Assembly: GCF_028209625.1 (NCBI RefSeq)
Contig: NZ_JAQLDU010000004.1
Coordinates: 1-64,000 of the forward strand
Direction of reading: 5' to 3'
DNA length: 64,000 bases
DNA from: Collinsella aerofaciens
GTDB taxonomy: Bacteria; Actinomycetota; Coriobacteriia; Coriobacteriales; Coriobacteriaceae
Position 1 is the first letter of the stretch; each line of letters opens with the position of its first letter. Shown one piece after another: positions 36,327 to 45,735 of the stretch. The notes under the pieces are model-generated. The model searched no databases and was not told where the DNA came from. It saw only the letters and a list, made by a program, of their open reading frames with translations. Both the position numbers and the translations under genes were made by a program.

Positions 36327-37529
36327 TTAGGCCTGGAACCAACGGGCGGTGTTGCGCTCGTCGAGGGCCTTGAGGGTAGCGGCGGGATCGGCAACCTTCT
36401 GCAGGAACATCATGGCTGCGATGGCGTACGGCTTGTAGCTGGCCTCCTTGTACATGCCCACGCGGTGCATGTCGAAGACGTCGGCGTTGACCTCGCCGTG
36501 CTCGCAAGAGACACCGGAGATGTCGGCGGGCAGCGGATGCATAAAGATGGTGTCCTGGCCGTTGGCGGTCTTCTCCATGAGCTCGGTCGTGGAGCACCAG
36601 TCCTGATGGGTGGCGTTCTGGGCGAGCAGCTCCTTCTCGAGTGCAGCGATGCCGGCGTCGTCGCCCTCGGCGTACAGGTTGGTGCGCTTCTCCATGGCGG
36701 CAAACGGAGCCCAGCTCTTCGGGATCACGATGTCGGCGCCCTCGAAGGCCTCGGCCATGGTGTTGACCTGCTTAAAGGTGGTGCCGGACTCGGCGGCATA
36801 ACCCTTGGCGCGCTCGACGACCTCGGGCATGAGGTCGTAGCCCTCGGGGTGGGCCAGGGTGACGTCCATGCCAAAGCGGGGCAGCAGGCTGATCAGCGAC
36901 TGCGGGCAGGACAGCGGCTTGCCGTAAGAGGGCGAATAGGCCCAGGTAACGGCAACCTTCTTGCCCTTGAGGTTCTCAAGGCCGCCAAACTCGTTGATGA
37001 GGTAGAGCATGTCGGCAGAGGACTGCGTGGGGTGGTCGGAGTCGGACTGCAGGGAGATGAGCGTGGGACGGTGATCCAGAACGCCATCCTCGTAGGCCTG
37101 CTGGACAGACTCGGAGACCTCGGCCATGTAGGCGTCGCCCTTGCCGATGTACATGTCGTCGCGGATGCCGATGACGTCGGCCATGAAGGAGATCATGGTA
37201 GCGGTCTCGCGGACGGTCTCGCCGTGAGCGATCTGGGACTTCTTCTCGTCCAGGTCCTGCAGCTCAAGGCCCAGCAGGTTGGCGGCCTTAGAGAAGGAGA
37301 AGCGCGTACGGGTGGAGTTGTCACGGAACAGGGAGACGGCCAGACCCGAATCGAAGATCTTGGACGAAACGTTGTTCTCACGCAGTTCGCGCAGGGCGTC
37401 GGCGACGATGTAGAGCGCCTTGAGCTCATCGGTGGTCTTATCCCAGGTGTGCAGGAAGTCGCTGCCGTACATGCCCTTAAAATCGAGGCCGTTCAGCTGC
37501 TCGACGAGCTCGGTAAACTTAGCGTCCAT
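36327..37529 (-). CDS. ygeW: knotted carbamoyltransferase YgeW
   Basis: A 400-residue member of the aspartate/ornithine carbamoyltransferase superfamily. The carbamoyl phosphate loop is STRTR (residues 72-76), and HPLPADISG is the second site. The family has a knotted C-terminal domain and a second substrate long unknown; its neighbours (YgeY, YgeX, hydantoinase) suggest that it transfers or removes the carbamoyl group of a purine breakdown product, giving carbamoyl phosphate and so ATP. The start at 37529 has AAAGG upstream. The 201-base gap to ygeY contains a GCCGGGG/CCCCGGC stem near 37690. Confidence 0.9.
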   Translation of the reverse strand: MDAKFTELVEQLNGLDFKGMYGSDFLHTWDKTTDELKALYIVADALRELRENNVSSKIFDSGLAVSLFRDNSTRTRFSFSKAANLLGLELQDLDEKKSQIAHGETVRETATMISFMADVIGIRDDMYIGKGDAYMAEVSESVQQAYEDGVLDHRPTLISLQSDSDHPTQSSADMLYLINEFGGLENLKGKKVAVTWAYSPSYGKPLSCPQSLISLLPRFGMDVTLAHPEGYDLMPEVVERAKGYAAESGTTFKQVNTMAEAFEGADIVIPKSWAPFAAMEKRTNLYAEGDDAGIAALEKELLAQNATHQDWCSTTELMEKTANGQDTIFMHPLPADISGVSCEHGEVNADVFDMHRVGMYKEASYKPYAIAAMMFLQKVADPAATLKALDERNTARWFQA

Positions 37530-37730
37530 GTAAATATCCTTTCCAAAGATGAAACGATTGCAATGAGTAGATGTGCTCCGGCATGCGCGTGTGGCTAGAA
37601 CATGCAGAGCGCTATGACGAGGACCCGCTACCGTTGAGGAAGCATGGGAGATAACGACCGCGGGCCCCAAGTCAACAGGGGGTGCCGGGGACACGAGCGG
37701 CCCCCGGCTCAACAAGATCAAGGAATGGGA

Positions 37731-39116
37731 CTAGTCGATCTTGTTGTTGGTCAGACCGGCGCGGAACACGGTGGCATCGCCATCGGCCTGGCTCGGATCG
37801 TAGAGGTTCAGGGCAGCCACATACATGGCAGCAGCGGTGACCAAGTCGTCCTTGTAGGTGACCTCGTTGGGAGCGTGAGCCTGAGACTCGGCACCCGGGC
37901 CAAAGCCCACGCAGGGGATGCCATAGCGGCCCTGGATGGAGACGCAGTTCGTGGAGAAGGTCCACTTGTCGCACAGCGGACGACCGGTGCGCTTGTCCAT
38001 GCTGGGCTCGCAGCCGATGCGCTCGTCACCGAACATGGCCTTGTGGGCGTCGACGAGGGCCTTGACGTGCGGAGCGGTCTCCTTGTTGATCCACGTGGGG
38101 AAGTAAGCCTCGGTCTCGTAGACCTCGCCGGTCCAGGACGGACGGTCGTACATGTACATGGAGACCTTCACGTCGTCGCCGTACTTCTTGGCGGCCGGCA
38201 GGTTGCGGATCTCGTCCAGGCAGGACTCCCAGGTCTCGCCGGCGGTCATGCGACGGTCGATGGAGATGGCGCAGGAGTCAGCGACAGCGCAGCGGCTGGG
38301 GCTGGTGTAGAAGATCTGGCTGACGGTGCAGGTGCCGCGGCCCAGGAAGCGGGCGTCCTCGAAGTGCTCGGGGTTGTACTTGGGGTCGAGCATCTTGACG
38401 AGGCCCTTGATGTCGGTCGACTCGTCGCAGCCGTTGTTGTTGAGGGCGCGGACGTCGGCGATGATGTCGGCCATCTTGTAAATGGCGTTGTCGCCGCGGT
38501 CGGGAGCGGAGCCGTGGCAGGAGGTGCCGTGAACGTCGACGCGGATCTCCATGCGGCCGCGATGACCGCGATAGATGCCGCCGTCGGTGGGCTCGGTGGA
38601 AATGACGAACTCGGGCTTAATGCCGTCCTTGTTGTAGATGTACTGCCAGCACATGCCGTCGCAGTCCTCTTCCTGGACGGTGCCGACGACCATGATCTTG
38701 TAGCCCTCGGGGATGAGGCCCATGTCCTTCATCATCTTGGCAGCGTAGGTAGCAGAAGCCATGCCACCCTCCTGGTCGGAGCCGCCGCGGCCGTAAATGA
38801 TCTCGTCGGTCTCGTAGCCCTCATAGGGATCGGCATCCCAGTTCTCGATGTTGCCGATGCCGACGGTGTCGATGTGGGAGTCGATGGCGATGATCTTGTC
38901 GCCCTCGCCCATAAAGCCCATGACGTTGCCCAGGCCGTCGACCTTGACCTCGTCATAGCCAAGGCTCTCCATCTCGGCCTTGATGCAAGCGACAACCTCA
39001 CCCTCCTCGCAGGACTCAGAGGGATGGGAGATCATGGCGCGCAGGAAGCGAGTCATATCAGCACGATGGGACTCAGCAGCAGCCTTGATAGCGTCGAAAT
39101 CGAGTTCTTTAGCCAT
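37731..39116 (-). CDS. ygeY: YgeY family M20-type metallohydrolase
   Basis: A 461-residue peptidase M20/ArgE-like enzyme. Metal-binding motifs are [25 protein letters not shown] (catalytic Glu plus ligand Glu) and STEPTDGG; a dimerisation domain follows. The YgeY family is tied to selenium/molybdenum purine clusters and is taken to hydrolyse an amide intermediate, releasing a small amino acid such as 2,3-diaminopropionate for YgeX; that step is inferred. It reads with ygeW but is separated from ygeX by a large palindrome. Confidence 0.9.
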   Translation of the reverse strand: MAKELDFDAIKAAAESHRADMTRFLRAMISHPSESCEEGEVVACIKAEMESLGYDEVKVDGLGNVMGFMGEGDKIIAIDSHIDTVGIGNIENWDADPYEGYETDEIIYGRGGSDQEGGMASATYAAKMMKDMGLIPEGYKIMVVGTVQEEDCDGMCWQYIYNKDGIKPEFVISTEPTDGGIYRGHRGRMEIRVDVHGTSCHGSAPDRGDNAIYKMADIIADVRALNNNGCDESTDIKGLVKMLDPKYNPEHFEDARFLGRGTCTVSQIFYTSPSRCAVADSCAISIDRRMTAGETWESCLDEIRNLPAAKKYGDDVKVSMYMYDRPSWTGEVYETEAYFPTWINKETAPHVKALVDAHKAMFGDERIGCEPSMDKRTGRPLCDKWTFSTNCVSIQGRYGIPCVGFGPGAESQAHAPNEVTYKDDLVTAAAMYVAALNLYDPSQADGDATVFRAGLTNNKID

Positions 39117-39156
39117 TGTTCATAACCTTTCAAACGAAGGAATCTACCTGTGAGGT

Positions 39157-39274
39157 GGCGGAGCGATACCTATTTGCTCCGCTGCTCGGACAGTCCTGCG
39201 CAAGACGGAAAGCACATTAAGTGCTTTCCTTTGCGTGCGGAACTCGCGACGGAGCAAATAGGTATCGCTCCGCC
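39157..39274. repeat. 118-bp cruciform between ygeY and ygeX
   Basis: Perfect 25-base arms at 39157-39181 (GGCGGAGCGATACCTATTTG..) and 39250-39274, enclosing a second stem GGAAAGCAC/GTGCTTTCC (39208-39230) flanked by GCGCAA/TTGCGT. The whole segment can fold into one long branched hairpin. No T run follows, so it is not an ordinary terminator. Confidence 0.8.
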
Positions 39275-39348
39275 TCCCGGGTTCATACATCTGCAGGACA
39301 TAGGGGGTCTAATAGGAATTTGGCGCGGCGCGTTGCGCCGCCCAACGA

Positions 39349-40563
39349 TTAACAAGTGGGATATTCGCCTTCCCAAACAATGCGGCGATACTGGTCGGGG
39401 TCCGTGTCACCTTCCGTGGAGAAGCAGAGCACGGAGCTCGTCTTGTCCAGGCCGATGAGCTCCTTGAGCTCGGCGTACTCGGGATCGAGCATGAGGGTCT
39501 CGACCAGACCGGTGGTCACCGCGCCGGACTCGCCGGAGATGACGCGCGGGTCGCCCTTCTCGGGAGCGCCCAGGGTGCGCATGCCGCGAGCGGTGACCCA
39601 GTCGGGGCAGGACACGAAGGCGGTGGCGTGGTTGCGCAGGATATCCCAGCCCAGGATGTTGGGCTCGCCGCAGCACAGACCGGCCATGATGGAGGGCATG
39701 TCACCGTCCACGATGCGCGGATCGCCGTCGCCGGCGGCAGCACCCTTGTACAGGCAGGCGGCAGGCGCGCACTCAACCACGACGAAGGTGGGCGGGTTAT
39801 CGGGATACAGGTTGGTGAAGTAGCCCACCACGGCGCCGGCGAGCGAGCCTACGCCAGCCTGGACAAAGACGTGCGTCGGGCGGTTGATGGCCATCTCGCG
39901 CAGCTGCTCGGCAGCCTCGGAAGCCATGGTGCCGTAGCCCTCCATGATCCAGGACGGGATCTTCTCGTAGCCCTCCCAGGCGGTGTCCTGAACGATGACG
40001 CCGCGCTCGCAGGCATCGGCCTCGGCGGCGGCCATGCGCACGCACTCGTCGTAGTTGACCTCTTCGATGGTCACCGTGGCGCCCTCGGCGGCGATGTTAT
40101 CGAAGCGGGGCTTGGTGGAACCCTTGGGCATGTGCACGACGGCCTTCTGGCCCAGCTTGTTGGCAGCCCATGCCACGCCGCGGCCATGGTTGCCGTCGGT
40201 GGCGGTAAAGAAGGTAGCCTGGCCAAAGTCCTTGGCAAGCTGATCGGAGGTCAGGTAATCGAAGGTGCAGTCGGCAACGTCCTTGCCGGCCTCGTCGGCA
40301 ATGTAGTTGGCCATGGCAAACGATCCGCCCAGGACCTTAAAGGCGTTGAGGCCAAAGCGGTAGCTCTCGTCCTTAACGCACAGGTTGGACAGGCCCAGGC
40401 GCGCAGCCTGACCGTCCAGGCGGGCAAGCGGAGTGACGGTATATTGAGGGAACGACTGGTGGAAGGCGCGGGCCTTCTTCACGTGGTCGAGGCTCATGAT
40501 TCCCAAGTGCTTATCATCGCTCTTGGGCATCGTGTTGCCCGCCCACTGGATCTTATCGGCCAT
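39349..40563 (-). CDS. ygeX: diaminopropionate ammonia-lyase
   Basis: A 404-residue fold-type II PLP enzyme. The cofactor Lys76 is in LNAFKVLGGS, the phosphate-binding loop is QAGVGSLAGAV and the substrate segment DGNHGRGVAW is present. It converts 2,3-diaminopropionate to pyruvate and two ammonia, via an enamine that RidA-type proteins clear (see ridA at 61857). AAGGAG precedes the ATG. It is divergent from a YheO-type regulator across a 277-base region with two operator-like palindromes. Confidence 0.94.
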   Translation of the reverse strand: MADKIQWAGNTMPKSDDKHLGIMSLDHVKKARAFHQSFPQYTVTPLARLDGQAARLGLSNLCVKDESYRFGLNAFKVLGGSFAMANYIADEAGKDVADCTFDYLTSDQLAKDFGQATFFTATDGNHGRGVAWAANKLGQKAVVHMPKGSTKPRFDNIAAEGATVTIEEVNYDECVRMAAAEADACERGVIVQDTAWEGYEKIPSWIMEGYGTMASEAAEQLREMAINRPTHVFVQAGVGSLAGAVVGYFTNLYPDNPPTFVVVECAPAACLYKGAAAGDGDPRIVDGDMPSIMAGLCCGEPNILGWDILRNHATAFVSCPDWVTARGMRTLGAPEKGDPRVISGESGAVTTGLVETLMLDPEYAELKELIGLDKTSSVLCFSTEGDTDPDQYRRIVWEGEYPTC

Positions 40564-40655
40564 ACGGTGAACTCCTTAAGTCCTCTCTTGCCGGCCCCCG
40601 CATACGCGTTTCAGCCCATTCCCATTCATGCGGCTAAACTTTTATGTGGATGCCA

Positions 40656-40721
40656 AACAAAAAGTTTGTTAGTACTGTTCTATCACACTTTTTGATTGGC
40701 AAACCTAACAAATTGTTTGTT
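40656..40721. promoter_or_regulatory. two matching operator-like palindromes
   Basis: AACAAA-AAG-TTTGTT (40656-40670) and AACAAA-TTG-TTTGTT (40707-40721) have identical 6-base arms, the same 3-base spacer and a centre distance of 51 bases (about five helical turns). They lie between divergent ygeX and the regulator gene and are probable binding sites for that regulator. Confidence 0.7.
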
Positions 40722-40840
40722 GCCGTAATCGGTACCTTTTCGCCGCCGAACGGTCACATAACGCAGCGACGCTTTCGTTATTTGCGAACAAGTGTGGTTT
40801 ATGGCAAAGTGTGCCCAAACTAATTTTTAGGAAGGCACCC

Positions 40841-41494
40841 ATGACCCCCGCACAGATTGAGTTCTATAAGCGCCTTGCACACGGTCTGGCGCTCCAATTT
40901 GGCCCCAACTGCGAAATCGTCGTCCACGATCTGGAGACCGATGACGTGGACCACTCCATCGTAGTGATCGAAAACGGCCACGTCAGCGGGCGCAAACTGG
41001 GTGACGGCCCCAGCCATATTGTGTTTGAGTCCATGCACGAGGGCGCCACCGACGTACACGACCGCGAGCCATACCTCACCAAAACCACCGATGGCAAGCT
41101 GCTCAAGTCCTCGACGATCTTTATCCGCAACGATGAGGGCAAGCCTGTCGGCATTTTGGGCATCAACTTTGACATTACGCTTATGAAGGCTTTTGAGCGT
41201 TCGCTCGACGCCTTTACCGGCACCGGCGGCACGGGCTATACCGAACCCGAGCCCATTACCAAGAACATCGGCGACCTGCTCGAAGACCTGCTGCACGAGT
41301 GCGAGCAGTTTGTGGGCAAGCCCGCGGCACTCATGACCAAAGACGAGCGCATTCGTGCCATTGGCTACCTTGACCGTCGCGGCGCCTTCCTCATTTCCAA
41401 GTCGAGCGAGCGCGCCTGCGAGTTCTTTGGCATCTCCAAGTACAGCTTCTATAGCTACCTCAATGAGGCCAAGGCGGCAGCAGGCGACAAGTAG
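40841..41494 (+). CDS. YheO-type PAS/HTH transcriptional regulator
   Basis: A 217-residue protein. Residues 5-115 match the YheO-like PAS domain (FGPNCEIVVHDLETDD, VSGRKLGDGPSHI, KSSTIFIRNDEGKPVGILGINFD). The C-terminal 60 residues form the HTH_22-type DNA-binding domain (RIRAIGYLDRRGAFLISKSSERACEFFGIS). Such regulators sense small metabolites. The ATG at 40841 has AGGAAGG five bases upstream. Divergent from ygeX, it likely controls block A. A paralogue at 61082-61738 has the same relation to block B. Confidence 0.88.
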   Translation: MTPAQIEFYKRLAHGLALQFGPNCEIVVHDLETDDVDHSIVVIENGHVSGRKLGDGPSHIVFESMHEGATDVHDREPYLTKTTDGKLLKSSTIFIRNDEGKPVGILGINFDITLMKAFERSLDAFTGTGGTGYTEPEPITKNIGDLLEDLLHECEQFVGKPAALMTKDERIRAIGYLDRRGAFLISKSSERACEFFGISKYSFYSYLNEAKAAAGDK

Positions 41495-41617
41495 GCACTC
41501 GCCTGGATTGCCTCTCCCCTTTTGGGCGCGAGTTCTGGAAAGCATGAATCCAAGACCGAGCCGCTTGGAAAGTTCCATATAATCGATGTTATTAGTATTT
41601 CGAAAGGGTGGAACAGA

Positions 41618-42592
41618 ATGGCGTTGAGCAAGGCATCATGCACCGGTCGCGGATTGATTCCGGCAATTGGTGGACATGTGCACCGCATGTTCGATGAGGG
41701 TGAAGACGACCTGTTTTCGCTGAGCCTTGACGACGTGATGGATGATCGCCCGTGGACCGCCGACGAACTCATGGGCGGCGGGGCTCGTCCGTCAAGCCTC
41801 AATCCCGCACTTGCGCCTAAGCCCGCATCTGCGCCGACTCCTGCGCAGTCGCCTGTTTCGACGCCCGCACCCACTTCGGCGACCACGCCCGCTCCCCGCC
41901 CCGCAAGCGACCCGTCCGAAACGGCGGCATTTCTCGCTGCAGCGACGCAGGGCAAATCGGCCGACAGCACCGTTATGTACAGCGCCCAGCAGTTGCCTGT
42001 TCCTGCGGCACGCAAGCCTCCGGTCACAAGGCTCGATGAGCCCGTTGCCCATCAGGTTGCCTACGATTCCTGGGCTGCAACCGATCTGGATGAGACCTCT
42101 ACCGGCATGCCGGCGCTCGACGTTCCAGTTAACCCGCTTTTTGCCGCCAACACGAGTGCCGCGGACTATGAGAGCGGTACGGCATTTTCCGATTATTCCG
42201 ATGGCTATGCTGGCAACGGTCGCATCGAGACCGAGGATTATGGCACCGCATCGAGCGATTATCTCAACGATCCGTACGCTGCCACGCCTGCACCGGAATA
42301 TGACCCGGAGGCCGCGTCCGCGCCGGTGTATACCAAAAGCACAGGCGAAGAACGCTTCGCCGATTATTACGCCGAGGAAAAGGCGCTGCGTTTCTCGGAA
42401 TTTCCGCAGGCAGTCAAGGTTGCCTTTATCGCCATTGTCATTGCCCTGCTCGGTGTCATTGCGTTTGAGGGATTCCGGCTGTTCTCCGGCCCCACCCAAG
42501 CGGAGTCGGAGACCCAGCAAAAAGAGGACGATAACGAGTATCTGGACATCAACACCCTCAAGGGCGACCCCAACGACGGGGACGACGAGTAG
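41618..42592 (+). CDS. hypothetical single-helix membrane protein
   Basis: A 324-residue protein of unknown function. The first 270 residues are hydrophilic, rich in Pro and Ala around residues 60-105 and in Asp, Ser and Tyr later, and probably disordered. One membrane helix (about residues 268-288: VAFIAIVIALLGVIAFEGF) is followed by a short acidic tail. No domain is recognised. GAAAGGG precedes the ATG. It sits alone after the regulator gene. Confidence 0.7.
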   Translation: MALSKASCTGRGLIPAIGGHVHRMFDEGEDDLFSLSLDDVMDDRPWTADELMGGGARPSSLNPALAPKPASAPTPAQSPVSTPAPTSATTPAPRPASDPSETAAFLAAATQGKSADSTVMYSAQQLPVPAARKPPVTRLDEPVAHQVAYDSWAATDLDETSTGMPALDVPVNPLFAANTSAADYESGTAFSDYSDGYAGNGRIETEDYGTASSDYLNDPYAATPAPEYDPEAASAPVYTKSTGEERFADYYAEEKALRFSEFPQAVKVAFIAIVIALLGVIAFEGFRLFSGPTQAESETQQKEDDNEYLDINTLKGDPNDGDDE

Positions 42593-42662
42593 CGAGGGCT
42601 GAAGGCTGCCGCAGGATCTCGCATCCAGCACCGGCTTCTAAGTGCTGTCTTGTCATCCAGCT

Positions 42663-42773
42663 ACACTTTTCCTGATAATTTGCCTATCGAATTTGACACT
42701 TTTCCGAAGTTCTAAGGGGCCTATTTCGACACTTTTCCGTACTTTTAAACGGGAGATTTCGACACTTTTTCTG
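42663..42773 (+). repeat. four copies of a 33-bp direct repeat
   Basis: The core ACACTTTTCC (copies start at 42663, 42696, 42729 and 42762) recurs with an exact 33-base period; the fuller unit is TTCGACACTTTTCCG. No gene overlaps. Exact helical phasing points to cooperative protein binding. It may be the end of a lost insertion element, since several transposon families carry such repeated ends. Confidence 0.75.
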
Positions 42774-42796
42774 ATTTGAGCCTAGCAACAGCCGGC

Positions 42797-42844
42797 GAAA
42801 TCAAGCGCCGTCCGCGCGTCATTTCGCAAGCGGCGCTTGATTTC
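42797..42844. other. perfect 14-base inverted repeat
   Basis: GAAATCAAGCGCCG (42797-42810) and CGGCGCTTGATTTC (42831-42844) pair perfectly around 20 bases, right after the 33-bp repeats. A second small stem (CCCGC/GCGGG) follows near 42875. No T run. Confidence 0.6.
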
Positions 42845-42991
42845 TGTCCGTACACGTTGATAGACTTCCTCTTGCCCGCAAGGAGCGGGCGCATTTTATC
42901 CAGAGTCGGGGTAGAGAGTTGGCTCCACGATCCCGACGCCAACCGGCCAAGAGGCACGGTGGCCCTGCCAACATCGATGAAAGGAGTCCGT

Positions 42992-43414
42992 ATGGACAAT
43001 TTCTCCGTGCGCAGTGAGCGCAACTTCCACAATCTGGTCGTCAAACCAAATCACATGCATCTTCTGGACAAGCCGAACGGCTATGCCTCGGCCATGGTCA
43101 AGAGCAGCCTCTCCCACCAGATGCGCTTTACGGTACAGAAGCTCGAGGAAGAGCTCTGTGCTGCCGGCAATCCGCATGTGCTGCAGATCAAGCTGCTTGG
43201 AGACGATTCGCGCGAGCCGTCGAGTTGGAAGCTGTTTGCAGACGGCACATGCATCGCGAACGGTTCAGGAGAATTTGCCCGTGAATGCTTCTGCGAGGGC
43301 GCCGAGGTATTTCTGGACCTGTGCCGCGACGCCGTCGAGACTGCCGAGCTGCGTCAGTGGAGCCAGAGGGAGTATGAGCTGTTGAGTGCCGCACGTGGGA
43401 TTGCGGGGGCGTAG
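42992..43414 (+). CDS. hypothetical protein, 140 residues
   Basis: A small soluble protein (MDNFSVRSERNFHNLVVK..) with no membrane segment or signal peptide. A strong ribosome site (AAGGAG, five bases upstream) and ordered codon use make it a likely gene. I do not recognise a domain; the central part could form a mixed alpha/beta fold. Confidence 0.6.
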   Translation: MDNFSVRSERNFHNLVVKPNHMHLLDKPNGYASAMVKSSLSHQMRFTVQKLEEELCAAGNPHVLQIKLLGDDSREPSSWKLFADGTCIANGSGEFARECFCEGAEVFLDLCRDAVETAELRQWSQREYELLSAARGIAGA

Positions 43415-43422
43415 GAACAGAA

Positions 43423-43632
43423 GCCTCATGATGGTGGCCTCGGCTGGAATGACGTATCGCTCGATAAATGATCTCAACAACGTAGCCGATGCGCCGCATT
43501 TCGCCTCAAAGGCATTGAGCGATCGGGCGGCGTCCAGCATTTCTTTGATATCCCCAATTGATTGTTCCGAGAAAGTCTCTTCATGCCCTCATAATCGCCC
43601 TTACGAGAAACTTGGACGAGACGGGCGTCCAT
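43423..43632 (-). pseudogene. remnant of a Fic family protein C-terminus
   Basis: Two overlapping frames on the minus strand read MDARLVQVSRKGDYEGM and, after a frame change, TFSEQSIGDIKEMLDAAR then LNAFEAKCGASATLLRSF. This resembles the segment after the Fic core in Fic/DUF4172-type proteins (DRL..VR..GDYEGW..FFL..V.E.A). The catalytic HPFxxGNGR motif is missing, and a stop lies upstream. Probably decayed; the family call is tentative. Confidence 0.4.
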
Positions 43633-43738
43633 ACGCCGTCTCTAAACTAACGAGCCGTTCGCGGAAAGAACATCAGGCTAGCGTGGGCCAAAGATATACT
43701 GGTATCGTTGCAACAATTATGGAAGATCGGCATCGTCA

Positions 43739-45553
43739 ATGACCTCCTTGAAATTCTCCAGGCGCTTCGCGCTTAGCCTGCTCGTCCCGCTGTCCGCCGC
43801 CGTAGCGCTAGCTTTGCCCTCAACCGCCCTCGCTGCGTCGGACCCGAACCCGCCCAGCATCTCCAACGTGACGTTATCCGCGACGACAGTCACGGCCGGC
43901 TCCACGCTGCATGTCGGCTACGATGTGGACGACCCCGATGGGGTGCGGTCAGTCACGCCGATAGTCGAGGTCGTCGTCGATAGCGATGACGGGGACCAGG
44001 GCAACAGCTCCCGCCTCGCCTTCCGGTCGACCGGCGACACGACCGCGGGCTTCGATATCCCCACCTCCCCGAGCGACCGGCCCTGCAGGTACCGGATCAT
44101 CGGCCTCGGCGTGACCGATAGCCTTGGATGGGTTACCGATGTCTACGACGCGGCGTATGCCGAGGAGAAGGGACTCAACTCTCCGACCTTCGCCACCAGC
44201 CCCCTCGTCTATGAGGTGACCGAGGGGCCCGCGGACCAGAACCCGCCGACCGTGTCCTCCGTGTCGTTCTCGAGCAGGGAGGTCGCGACCGGTGCCGACT
44301 TCCACATCTCTTGGTCCGTCGCGGACCCGGACGGCGTTCGCTCCGTTTCCCCCATACTGCAGCGGGGCTGGGAGGATAAGGACGACGGCTGCTCCGTTTC
44401 GTCGGCCTATTATCACGGAGGCTCGTCTATCGACGGGTTCGACCTCACATTCGACAGCAATAGGATCGGAAGGCACAGGCTGATCGGCCTTTCGGTCACC
44501 GATGACCTAGGGTTCGAGACCGATGTGTACGAGAGTTCCTACGCCAGGGCCAACGGCATCTCGGGCGCGACTTTCTCGGTTGCCGACCCGAGCGAGCTGT
44601 GCTTCGAGGTGACCGGCAGCGCGATCGACCGGAACCCGCCCACGGTCTCGAACGTTTCCATCTCCGCGAAGAGAGTCCCTGTCGGCGGGCTCCTCCGCAT
44701 CTATTGCAATGTAGGCGACGCGGACGGCGTGAAGTCTGTCTCCCCGATTCTCGGCGACCCCGGCTATGTCGAGGACCCGAACTCTGTAAAGGCCCGTAAA
44801 ACGTTGAGCTGCAGCTACGATGCGGCAAGAGGCTATATCGAAATCGAGTTCCCCACGTCGCTCTCGATGGGCTCGTTTGAAATCCATGCCCTCGCGGTCC
44901 TCGACAAGGCGGGTCATGAGACCTTCGTCTACAGCTCCGCCTACGCCGAGCGTAACGGCAAGACCGGCGTCCGGACCTTTGATGTCGACGACGCGGAGAA
45001 CGTCACCTTCGACGTGACCGCCCCGCTGTATGCCGCCACCAAGGGCAACGGGCAGGCATATGCAAAGGGCAACGAGAACGGTCTGACCTTCCGCTTCAGC
45101 GGTCCTCTCGATGAGTTCACGCGTCTCCTCGTGGACGGAAATGAGGCCTCCGCTGAGAACTACACCGCAACCAAGGGCAGCACGATTATCGAGCTCAAGC
45201 CGGCCTACCTGGACACGCTTGCCGCCGGCGGACACACCGTCACGGCCGTCTGGAAGGACGGGACGGCGACCGATGCATCCTTCACCGTGGAGGGGAAGGC
45301 CCAAGGGGAGCAGGCGGGCGGCAAGACCGATGTAGATTCACCCGGCGACAACAAAAGTGATCCTGCCACTCCTGAAAAGGACGCCGACGAGGCGTCTACA
45401 AAAAGGTCGGGACACACGACAACCGATGAACTAAAGCTCGCCGTAACCGGCGACTCCGCTTGGATGGCCAGCATCGCATTAGCCATGGCGGCCACGGCCT
45501 GCTTCGCGGCAGCGAGAAGGCTTGAGCCCAAGCAGCATAGGCACGAACAGTAG
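43739..45553 (+). CDS. surface protein with three 131-residue repeats
   Basis: A 604-residue exported protein. A signal peptide (about residues 1-32, ending STALA) is followed by three repeats that start NPPS/NPPT at residues 37, 168 and 299, exactly 131 apart; each has DPDGVRSV-type and VTD-LG-TDVY motifs, like Ig-like domains. A different beta domain follows (about 435-520, GNGQAYAKGNENGLTF), then a hydrophilic linker and a C-terminal AVTGDS plus hydrophobic helix and Arg-rich end, like a degenerate sortase signal. A likely wall or membrane-anchored adhesin-like protein. No clear ribosome site precedes the ATG. Confidence 0.8.
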   Translation: MTSLKFSRRFALSLLVPLSAAVALALPSTALAASDPNPPSISNVTLSATTVTAGSTLHVGYDVDDPDGVRSVTPIVEVVVDSDDGDQGNSSRLAFRSTGDTTAGFDIPTSPSDRPCRYRIIGLGVTDSLGWVTDVYDAAYAEEKGLNSPTFATSPLVYEVTEGPADQNPPTVSSVSFSSREVATGADFHISWSVADPDGVRSVSPILQRGWEDKDDGCSVSSAYYHGGSSIDGFDLTFDSNRIGRHRLIGLSVTDDLGFETDVYESSYARANGISGATFSVADPSELCFEVTGSAIDRNPPTVSNVSISAKRVPVGGLLRIYCNVGDADGVKSVSPILGDPGYVEDPNSVKARKTLSCSYDAARGYIEIEFPTSLSMGSFEIHALAVLDKAGHETFVYSSAYAERNGKTGVRTFDVDDAENVTFDVTAPLYAATKGNGQAYAKGNENGLTFRFSGPLDEFTRLLVDGNEASAENYTATKGSTIIELKPAYLDTLAAGGHTVTAVWKDGTATDASFTVEGKAQGEQAGGKTDVDSPGDNKSDPATPEKDADEASTKRSGHTTTDELKLAVTGDSAWMASIALAMAATACFAAARRLEPKQHRHEQ

Positions 45554-45735
45554 CTCAAAGCGAACTCAACTGGGAAGGGCAGATGGATAGCCGTCCTTCT
45601 CTTGCAATCAACCCAATCCGCTGAAATGCAATCAGTTAACGAGTTTTGCCAGACGCTCGGTCTCTACCCCGCTCTGGCAAGCCACCTAGCAATGAGATAA
45701 TGCCCACGGCGATCAACGCAAACAAGGAGCACGCT

